From the NCBI RefSeq assembly GCF_963678635.1, contig NC_087068.1, positions 58,079,896 through 58,143,895 of the forward strand: a DNA stretch of 64,000 nucleotides. Direction: 5' to 3'. Source of the stretch: Symsagittifera roscoffensis. Lineage: Eukaryota; Xenacoelomorpha; Acoela; Convolutidae. Of the stretch, positions 56,090 through 64,000 are shown in pieces (within the stretch, counting starts at the first letter, position 1; each line of letters opens with the position of its first letter). The translations under genes were made by a program, and so were the position numbers. The notes below the pieces were generated by a model that was given only the letters and a program-made list of their open reading frames with translations, was not told the DNA's origin and searched no databases.

Positions 56090-57219
56090 TTAAAATATAA
56101 TTGTGTATGATAATCCTGAGTATGGATTATAAAATGTGATATATCCAATTGTGTTTTTGGTGTATCTATCGTATTTATAGGTTACTTCAGTTGTTATAAA
56201 TGGGGGAGGTAGTGATTGAGCTGTTATATTTGGTGGACTTAGGGGAAAACGGTGTTGAACAATATTATTAAGTTTGACTGTGATTTCAAACTTTAATTGG
56301 AGACTATTTTGTTGAAGTATTTGAATATGATGTTGTCGAATATCTTCGTGGATATCCTGTCTATGTTGTAGTCTGTTAAGTGCCCAACTATGGACTCGGC
56401 TACTTTCTTGATGTTGTGCAAATAGTGGGGGAGGTGCTACAAAAATGTTCCAATCTAATCGTAAAGGGATGTTTGACAATGACTGTTCTCTGTATAGAGC
56501 GTCGAGATTGTTTGGAAAACTCAAGGGGAAAAGTGATGGTGATATTTGACTTATTGATGTTGTTGATGGAAGTGAGAGTGTTTCTGGCAAGGATGATAGT
56601 GTTGTATCAAAAGAAATATCTATTGGTTCATTTACTAAGTTGGGTTCACCTTGAGTATATGAGTGTGAGGTCCAATATGGTAAGCGTTTGGTAGATTCTG
56701 GGGGGTTAAAAGGATTTTCACAAATTTGTTCTGATGTTGGGGTTGAACCTAGATAGTCTGATGGATTTTTTGAAATGCTATTTTGTGAAGTAAGTGTAGG
56801 GGTATCTGGCAATGTACTGCTAAAGAGTTCTGAGGTAGTTGGTGTTGGAGATTGAGGTATATTAAAATGAACTCTGGGAGTTTGAAAATTTCTATTTCGT
56901 CTTGGATGTATAATTTGTCTATATATTTCAAAAGTGTTTTGATTTTGACTAATATGTCTTATTCGATTTAGGTCTTGTTGTAAGGTGGGGTATAAATTAT
57001 ATGTGGGTTCACTGAAAGGTGCTTGTCGATGGACTGGTTCTAATGGTTCTGATAAGCGTGCGTGTCGTTCTTCAAAAGTGTATGGGTTATCTTGAAAAGA
57101 AATGCGTGTTGACGTTTGAGGATTTTGGGTGGTTGTAGGTGTTAACGGACTTTCTTGGGAAGATGTTGGTGGGGGCTGTTTTGGTGGTGGTTGATTAGCA
57201 ATTTTGAAAATGAGTTTGA
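56090..57219 (-). pseudogene. Proline/serine-rich open frame upstream of Env
   Basis: 376 codons open between a TGA at about 57222 and a TAA at 56090, with no ATG at the start. The N-terminal third is rich in Pro, Thr and Gln (NQPPPKQPPPTSSQESPLTP), the middle has Arg-rich IIHPRRNRNFQTP, and the C-terminal 110 residues look folded (FAQHQESSRVHSWALNRLQHRQDIHEDIRQHH, then FPLSPPNITAQ and TYKYDRYTKNTIGYITFYN). It lies between pol and env and overlaps the Env leader frame. It might be the N-terminal part of an Env precursor joined by splicing or a frameshift, or a separate protein. Confidence 0.5.
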
Positions 57220-57230
57220 GTGATCAAGTT

Positions 57231-57413
57231 TTAGAATTTTTGTTTGTTATAGTAATCTTCAATAAAAAGAATTAAAAGAATAGTTGCTAGGGCGAATGTG
57301 ACTATTGCCTTTTTTATACATTTGCCCATTTTCATGATTGGAGATGTCAAAAATGCAAGTAAAATTATGAATAAAAGAAAGATATCTTTTCGACTGAAAA
57401 CAGTTTGTATCAT
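57231..57413 (-). CDS. Small two-helix membrane ORF between pol and env
   Basis: 60 codons with a genuine ATG (57413). Two hydrophobic segments, IFLLFIILLAFLTS and AIVTFALATILLILFI, separated by a basic loop (MKMGKCIKK). It is the right size for a small viroporin-like or leader membrane protein. No homologue is recognised, and AT-rich sequence can yield such frames by chance. Confidence 0.35.
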   Translation of the reverse strand: MIQTVFSRKDIFLLFIILLAFLTSPIMKMGKCIKKAIVTFALATILLILFIEDYYNKQKF

Positions 57414-57419
57414 TTAAAT

Positions 57420-58490
57420 AGATTCTGAGTTATCGTACCTGTGAATGTGGTCAAGGATTTGGAAAAGTTGGAGATATATTTCAATTAGGGAATAGAAAAT
57501 TTAAAAAAGATGGGAAAAAATTAACAAAAGGATTATTAGGGCTTCGAAAGTTTCAAAAAAAATAGCAAAAGTTTAAATAGAATAGAAAATTTCATCAAAA
57601 TGTTCAAGATTATTCGTTTAAGAGTATCGACTGTTAGAGAAAGAAGCATTTAAGAAATGATTCGTTTCGTCGAATAATTTTCAAACTTTTGGGGCGGAAT
57701 TCAAGTGTGGTCGGATTATTTATTGAATTTTGACAAGTGGGTTGAGTTTTGTCAAAAACTGTTGGGGGCTTATTTTATCGTGCTCGGGAGGTCTTCTTAA
57801 TTTTGTTATTATTTGTCGGATAATTTCGGGTAATTTTGAGATATTTGTACTTTAGACCAAACGATCAGGGTTTTTTTGCTTTAGGCTATATTGCCATTTT
57901 TGCTTAGAGGGTTTTTGAGGTCTAAATTGGGAAAATATTGGTGATCTTTGCATTATTTGATAGGGGAGGGTTGTAATATTGAAGTGAAGTTTATTTTAGT
58001 TGTCAAATTTTAGCAAGGTGCTTATTTTTGACCTGGAGGTTATAAAGTTATAGTTATAGATATGCCTGGAGATTGATATCTGTCGGCTAGTGAGTTTGTG
58101 TTAGAAATAATGAAGGTGACAAATTTGAATGAATTCCATTGGCTGAATTTGAACTAGAATTTAGCAAGTGTGTTTCAGCATGTTATCACGGAAATGTGAA
58201 AGTTCAAAATGACTGAAAAGAATATAAATTATTAATTAAAATTAAAGTTGTTTCTGAAACTCAACTTTTAAAAATATTTTAGCTTGTGGGATAAATGTTT
58301 TGTAATTTTTACGTGGTTGACTTCTAAGTCGTGATGATTTTCTATGTTCCAATTTTTCTTTTTGATCTTGTGGCAAGATTTTCTCTGTCATTTTTCTAAT
58401 TTTTTTTCTTTTCGAGATATTTGTGTAGTGATTTGTTTTTGGTTGATTTTGTCATTAACTGTTTGATTTTGTTATGTCTGTGTATTATTT
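57420..58490. other. Non-coding stretch between integrase end and env block
   Basis: No minus-strand frame of note between the integrase C-terminus and the small membrane ORF. It could hold a splice acceptor for an env message. No LTR boundary is visible, so I treat the two sides as one element, but a junction of two elements here is possible. Confidence 0.35.
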
Positions 58491-59800
58491 TCAACAATTT
58501 TTAAACCTGTGAAAAAATATAATTGAGGTAATTCGCGTAGTGTGTATTCTTTTGGGTAATTCGGTAATAAATTGTTACGATGTTGAACAATTTCTTTTTT
58601 AGTGGAATCAGTGAGTTTGTATGTTACTTCAGTAGGTTTGTCAATTATTTGGTATGGTCGCTTTCGAAGTGGTTGTAATTGTTTAGAGAATCCTTTTTGT
58701 GTATTGAAATTAGGTATTCAAACAAATGTTCCTGTTTTTGAATCTGTGGCTGGCTTAAAACGTGAATTAATTTGATTGTTTATATTTTGCCTTTGTAAGA
58801 ATTTCTTTGTTACTTTTTGGTAGATTTCATTATGTTTTTTATCTCTATTCAAAATCCATTCGGTGTGTGTACCGGAAGCTAATTTTAGAATTTGTGGATA
58901 TTCATCATGTGTGTGTAATGGTAGATTGTAACATATTGAATCTTTATTTGGCTGGCAATGCACTTGTGTTGTTTTATGAGCATTTGCTGTGAACATAATT
59001 GGTTTTCTTGGCTTTTGATGAAAAACCATTTCGTATGGTGACTTTCCTAAAAATGTTGTGATTTGTGAACTATACGATAAGGGAATTATTTTTACGTCTG
59101 CTGACCATTAAGTGTATCGTGTATCATTTCCATTAATGATACATCTAAGGTATTCTTGTAGTGAACGGTTCATACCTTCAACTAATCCGTTTGTCCAAGG
59201 TGCATGAGATGTACGTGGTTTGTGTTTGATGTTTTATAAGTGGCGTAGTGTGATAATTTCATTATTTATAAATTCTGTGCCATTATCTGTGACTAATATT
59301 TCGGGTAATCCGATTTTAGCTATCCAGTGTTCTTAGAGTGTTGTATATGCATAATAAGCATAGCAATTTGGTAGTGGGTTGAGTGCTACATAGTGTGTAA
59401 ATGCGTCAACAATAATGACCATAACATAGGAATTTCCTTCAGAGGATAGTGAAATCGGTCCTTTTGTGTCAAATGCAATTCTATGATTAAAATATAGACT
59501 TTGTCCTTTAAAATCTTGTTTTTGTGCAATCTGTTTTTGATTTGGATAGGGTTTATTTAATTGACATATTATACAATCGTTGCATAATACTTTAATCCAA
59601 ATTGGGGCATTTGGAAAGTAGAAATTTTGTGTAAAATTTGAATATGTTTTTTCTGATCCCGAGTGTCCTTTGGTATTTTGTGTATGTGATATGTTGAATG
59701 CTATCAACATCATACTTAAAGGGAGACAGGGGACTTTAGAATCAGTTAATTGATATTCTAAAAGATCGGCGTTTTCATTTATGGTTGCATTATTAAATTT
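58490..59800 (-). pseudogene. Integrase of the env-bearing retroelement, broken
   Basis: Minus strand: zinc-binding HSGSEKTYSNFTQNFYFP then CNDCIICQLNK (about 59645-59555); core with FDTKGPI (about 59475), LVTDNGTEF (about 59285) and NGLVEGMNRSLQEYLR (about 59195), so D, D and E are all present; C-terminal FFxxIPNFNTQKGFSKQLQPLRKRPYQIIDKP (about 58730-58630). In-frame stops interrupt it at about 59335 (TAA), 59230 (TAA), 59107 (TAA) and 58718 (TGA). Confidence 0.85.
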
Positions 59801-59829
59801 CCTAAAATAACGGAGGAGTGTTTTATTTC

Positions 59830-60600
59830 CTAATATTGTGGTATCAAATTTTGTTGGTTTTGTTTAAAATTTGTTCCATGATTTGAGTTGTCTAATGACA
59901 GGGTCAAAATTCTGGCATTTTTGTAATAGTTGTAGTGTAACTTTTTCTTTTGGTGATAAAAAATATTTTCGACTTCTAATTTTGATAGTGGAATTGTATC
60001 GAGTGGGTCATGAAGATCAAAAACTTGATTCACTGTGTATTTTGAGTCATTTGTGGGTGGTCCTGATAAATTTATTTTATCAGTTAAATTTCCTTTTTCT
60101 ATTAAAGGGAAAGGATCTTTTTTGTGTAGTTGTTGTTTTATTTTTTTCAGTTGGGTATCATTTTTTATCCAATGTGTAGTTTTAAGTAGTTCAGGTGGCG
60201 TGTTTCTACTTAATGTATCTGGTATTGCAAAGTTTTTTCCTGCTGCCCAAACTATATGTAGGTTTGGGAATTTCATTAGAATTAATTGAAATCCATAAAC
60301 TCTATGATTTGGGTTTGGTTTCTGTGTAAAAAGAAATATAACTGGTTTGTGATCTGTAAATAGAACTGTTGGATGTTTTGATCCAAGTATCAGAAATTCA
60401 TATTCTGTAAGTGTATATATTATAGCTGTACATTCTCTCATGAGGGTAGAGAGTCGTAGCTCAGCTTGTGTAAATAAACGAGATTTTGCTGATATGAGAT
60501 TCATCTTATTTGTTCCATTGTGTGATTGTAATAATGCTGCGCCGATGCCGAAATTTGAAGCATCGCACATTGCGTAGAATGGTTGATTCGGATCTGGAAT
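59830..60600 (-). pseudogene. RNase H of the env-bearing retroelement
   Basis: 246-codon frame starting in MCDASNFGIGAALLQS (catalytic D), with ELRLSTLMRECTAIIYTL (E) and LFTDHKPVIFLF (D), then LPDTLSRN-like IPDTLSRNTPPELL. The catalytic residues are intact; the domain is joined to RT through frameshifts at about 60720-60780. Confidence 0.88.
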
Positions 60601-61640
60601 TGTGTTTGAAATTTGTTCTGTTAAAAGTTTTTTAATTTCATCAAATTGTGTCTGATGTTCAGTAGTCCATTCAAAATTATTTTGTTGTCGAAGGATGTTA
60701 TAGAAAGGTATAGTTGCATTTTATATACATATTTGCTTAGGAAATTCAACATTCCAAAGAATTCTTGGATTTTTTTTATTTGTAGGTGGTTGAAGTTTTT
60801 GAATTGCGCCGATACGTGATTTTAATGGAGTTATTATGTTTCTTTCAATAATGTGTCCAAGAAAATTTACGCGTGTTAAGAAAAAATGTGATTTATCCGG
60901 GGCTGCTTTCATGTTTTTGTTTTGAAGTATTTGATGATATTGTTCTAAGACTATGAACATTTCATCTTTAAATTGTGATTGCATTAAAACATCGTCTAAG
61001 TTTGTGATTGCATTTTTCTTGAGTATGAGTGGTCTAAAAATTTTACTCATAAAAGCTGAAAAAGCTGCTGGTCCTATGGATATTCCATAGAATAATCTAT
61101 TAAATTCGTATTGTTGATTTCCAATATTAAATTGTGTCAATAGTCGTGACTGTTTATCTAACGGCATTTGATTGTATGCACTATTCATATCTGCGGTTGT
61201 GAAAAATTTTCCGTTATTTTTTGTTAAAATTACTTGAATGGGTTCAATGGGCCAATTACATTTTGATTCGTCAATTAGTGAATTGAGATATCTAGCGTCT
61301 ATAACTGTTTTTAGTGATTCTCCTTTAGCTAGGATGATAACCGGGTTGATAAAAGTGTTATGTTTTGGTTGCTTTTCTTTTTTTTACGGGAGATATATTT
61401 TCGTACTATTCTAAAATATCAAGTAATCGGTTTACTTTATCATGTAAGTGTATTGGTACTTTACTTGCTCTTTGTTTTTTGAAAACTGCATCAAGTTTTA
61501 AGGGTAAATGTAATGGGGAATTTACTTTTCCAACATCAAACTGAGATGTTGCGTAAACTGTTGGATATTTTAACAATAATTTGGCTAATTTCTCAAATTC
61601 GTTTTGTGTCATTTGGGAGTGTTGAAAATTAAACATCGTT
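60601..61640 (-). pseudogene. Reverse transcriptase of the env-bearing retroelement, active-site mutated
   Basis: Minus-strand pieces: 61636-61406 (N-terminal, LPLKLDAVFKKQRASKVPIHLHDKV), a frame-shifted stretch with VIILAKGESLKTVIDARYLNSLIDE and FFTTADMNSAYNQMPL (61370-61165), FYGISIGPAAFSAFMSKIFRPL (about 61100-61030), and the metal-binding box read as NLDD instead of YLDD (about 60990-61003). The loss of the tyrosine, plus at least two indels (one at an eight-T run near 60770), make the enzyme unlikely to work. Confidence 0.88.
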
Positions 61641-62100
61641 AAAGATTTTTATTGTTCTTCTGTATAGTGTGATATATTGAATGTTGGTTTAAAATAAGGT
61701 GTTTTTGTGAAATAATCTGCAATTCTTTTTTCATTACTTATTATACTATTTATTGATAATTCTTCATCAAGAAATGTTAATTGACAAATCTCTTATAGTT
61801 GTAATATATTATTGACTCTATATGCTACTTCGTTTGTGGGTGAAGTTGTACCGTTTGTTTCACAATATCCTAAGAGTCGTAGAGGTAATGTTATTTGATA
61901 TGGGGAATTATTGTATATGTGTAATGAAATAATGTCAGAGTTTGAGTTTTTCATATACTTAATGGATGAAATTGTTATTCGAAAAACTTTATGGTTAGGT
62001 TTGAATTCGAGGTCTGACATAAAAATTTGTTGTTTGTTTTGATTTTTATCATTTTGATGAACTTGTTTAATTGAAAATTTATATACATTTCCTGAGAGTG
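61641..62100 (-). other. Linker between protease and RT
   Basis: Minus frame 62020-61793 (LEFKPNHKVFRITISSIKYMKNSNSDIISLHIYNNSPYQITLPLRLLGYCE) is coding-like and fits the protease-RT connection of Gypsy Pol. A stop separates it from the RT frame. Confidence 0.5.
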
Positions 62101-62109
62101 GTTTCAGGT

Positions 62110-62565
62110 ATTTTCAATGCTGATTGTAGATAGGGTAGAATTTTGAAAAAAATGGTGGTTGTTTGTTTAATCTTTGAAAGAATGTTAAGGCTGTGTTTTT
62201 CATTCTTGTATACTTATCTTTCATATGGATTGTACTATTTAAGAGGTTTATTGTTGGGATATATTTAGTTATGAACGGTATGCCAATGATATTATGTTTT
62301 ATATCTGTAATGTGAAATGTTTGTTTGAACGGTTTGGTCAAAATTTTATTTTGTTCCATTGTTCTAGTGAGAACAAGGAAAAGTTGGATTCTTCCATAGT
62401 TAATTAACATTGATCCTTGTGCTGTTGTAAGCTTACTGGCTGTTTTCATAGGTAGTAAGTTCGGATGTAATGTTTTTATTTCATTCCAAGTGGGAATATT
62501 AATGATATTTGATTCTGCTCCTGAGTCGATTAAAAAATCTATTTCAAGATCTGGTGGTTGAAACT
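62110..62565 (-). pseudogene. Retropepsin of the env-bearing retroelement
   Basis: Active-site D-S-G-A at 62516-62527 on the minus strand within FLIDSGAESNIINIPTW; downstream flap and IIGIPFITKYIPTINLLNS (about 62300-62240), the family's hydrophobic-Gly motif before the last strand. The frame continues to 62114. The active site is intact. It would process Gag-Pol. Confidence 0.8.
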
Positions 62566-62599
62566 TTTTACTTCTTGGGCTCTCTAAGAAAAATGGCAG

Positions 62600-64000
62600 T
62601 GTCCAAATTTTTTCTCTTGGTTGTTCTTTTTGTATGTTTTGATAAATATGATTCGTACTTGAGCATTGTACTTAGTCTTTTTCATCGGGTTTGATTACAG
62701 TGTTGATTTCAATTACTTCTTGTGTGATTGGTACATTATTATCAATAGGTCTAGTATAATAATCACGAAGAAATTCCAATTGATTTTCGTAAATGTGTGA
62801 ACTGAAGGGTCGTTCATATATGATAGGTTCGTACTCATTTTCGACTGTTATCATATTTTCTGAGATGGTGTTATTTGTATCACTTTCGCTATCTGTTGAT
62901 TCACAATTAATGTTATTTAATTGTAATTCGGTATTTCCTGTATCATCGATACCAGGGGGGTCTGAAGGTGTTTCTTCAGTTCTTTGTACTTGGTTAACTT
63001 GTCTTGGATGCTTCGTTGTGTTGCTTCTATATCTGTGTTGTGAATCTGGGTAACGGTTATTATTCCTGTGAGGAGATTGGGAATAATTTCTTTGCCTATT
63101 GTTATAGCTTGAATTTCAATTTTGTGAATTGTTTGTTGGTCTATTTTTGTAATTATCATTAGATCTCAGATAATTTATTCTATTGCATGAATTATTTCTT
63201 GATCTGTTATTTTGATAATATTGATTTCGATTATTTGAATAACTTCTGTTTCTTTTGTTGGAATAAATTCTATTTCTATTGTATGATGAATTTCGTGATC
63301 TATTGTTGGAATAGTGTCTATTCCTAGAATGTGAATGGGACCTGGTATCAGATTCTCTTCTGTTTGAGTTCGATCGTGATTACTTGTTTGGTACTGATTA
63401 TTTTGACTATTTGATCGACTATATCTGTTTTGTGAGAAATTTCGTGAATTTCCATGTTCTGGAGATCTACCTCTATAACTTGAGTTGTATGGTGATTGGT
63501 TTTGTGAATAATTTTAGTTTCCTCCAAGTGGTTTTCCAGAGCTGTTATTACTGTGTATATCTTTGCTTGGTAGATTTTGATCTATTTTCATGTACTGATA
63601 GAATGATTTATTCGGTTCTTTGTATTTTTTGTGGTTTATTTTGATTGTCTTGTTGCTTTTGTCTACATTCGGCAATACTGTGTCAGTATCTTTGGCAAAA
63701 ATTACACCATGTTTTGAAAGATGGTTTACCTTTGAAATTTGGATTTTTGCGATATATATTCAAAATTTCAGTGATTTTTTTTCAGATAGATCTACATCTG
63801 AATTTTGTGTATTGTTTATGTGTGTAGTATTTGTTTCGATTCTGTTAACATATTGTAGCTTGAGATTTTCTGTTTCTTCAAGTTTCATTGTAAGTTCTGC
63901 CTGTTCTAGTTTATCAACTAGTTTTCTTAAGTCTAAATCAGGTTCTCGAATTGAGGAAGGATGTGATGCTCTATTTTTAATAGCTATTTTTCTTAGTTGA
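62600..64000 (-). pseudogene. gag: Gag C-terminal part with zinc knuckle, entering from the right edge
   Basis: From the right edge: a charged coiled-coil-like part (LDLRKLVDKLEQAELTMKLEETENLKLQYV, about 63930-63840), then one CCHC knuckle C-x2-C-x4-H-x4-C at 63665-63706 with an in-frame TGA at 63683-63685 where a glycine is usual, then a long Arg/Asn/Ser/Tyr-rich basic stretch (63500-63150) and an acidic part before the protease. Basic region and knuckle would bind RNA. The 5' part and LTR are outside the window. Confidence 0.7.

Noticed and set aside
53866-63706. UGA read as tryptophan in the env-bearing element (several in-frame TGA, two at places where Trp would fit after the Env anchor)
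   Set aside because: Other in-frame stops are TAA (59335, 59230, 59107), the TGA at 58718 and 63683 stand where Leu and Gly are usual, and there are frameshifts. Plain decay explains all of this.
62793-64000. Plus-strand hydrophobic frames at the right end
   Set aside because: They are antisense to the Arg/Asn-rich nucleocapsid and Gag region of the minus-strand element.

Overview
The window is AT-rich animal DNA, most likely from an invertebrate. Evidence for this is metazoan Gypsy (Metaviridae-type) and BEL/Pao retrotransposons, a retrovirus-like element with an envelope gene, short inverted-repeat DNA transposons, and small secreted peptide genes with a possible TTTTTCAG splice acceptor. 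I cannot fix the phylum; the acceptor sequence is nematode-like but not decisive. No bacterial-type operons, rRNA, tRNA or CRISPR array were seen.

Layout. 1-5.6 kb: an almost intact Gypsy pol (+ strand, entering from the left edge) with an unusually long C-terminal tail, a repeat-rich 3' region and a probable LTR. 8.1-11.1 kb: a broken, 3'-truncated Gypsy copy on the minus strand. 7.1-7.5 and 11.7-12.3 kb: two tandem-repeat arrays. 15.7-20.8 kb: a decayed BEL/Pao element (+), followed by scattered BEL/Pao fragments at 21.2, 21.8, 23.9 and 28.5 kb. 22.3-23.3 kb: small tandem and direct repeats. 27.8-28.5 kb: a tandem array of about 233-bp units built on a MITE-like core, directly in front of a BEL/Pao 3' end with LTR. 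30.9-38.0 kb: a second, better preserved but broken BEL/Pao element with its 3' LTR.

38.0-46.1 kb is the most interesting host region. Three tandem paralogues encode about 75-residue secreted peptides with eight cysteines arranged as two four-cysteine repeats. Two are intact. The middle one is split by a 915-bp inverted-repeat transposon inserted between its two cysteine repeats. The two intact copies differ at 17 codons, 16 of them amino-acid changing, while flanking and C-terminal sequence is nearly the same; this is the pattern of diversifying selection. The same interval is full of 185-220-bp MITEs (GGCTCTTTTCC ends, four with perfect 8-bp target duplications). One MITE end sits 145-161 bp upstream of every peptide gene.

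From about 51.6 kb to the right edge, a large env-bearing retroelement lies on the minus strand: nucleocapsid, protease, RT, RNase H, integrase, a small two-helix membrane ORF, a proline-rich open frame, an envelope glycoprotein with a C-terminal anchor, and further coding-like frames 3' of env. Stops, frameshifts and a mutated RT tyrosine show that this copy is decayed.
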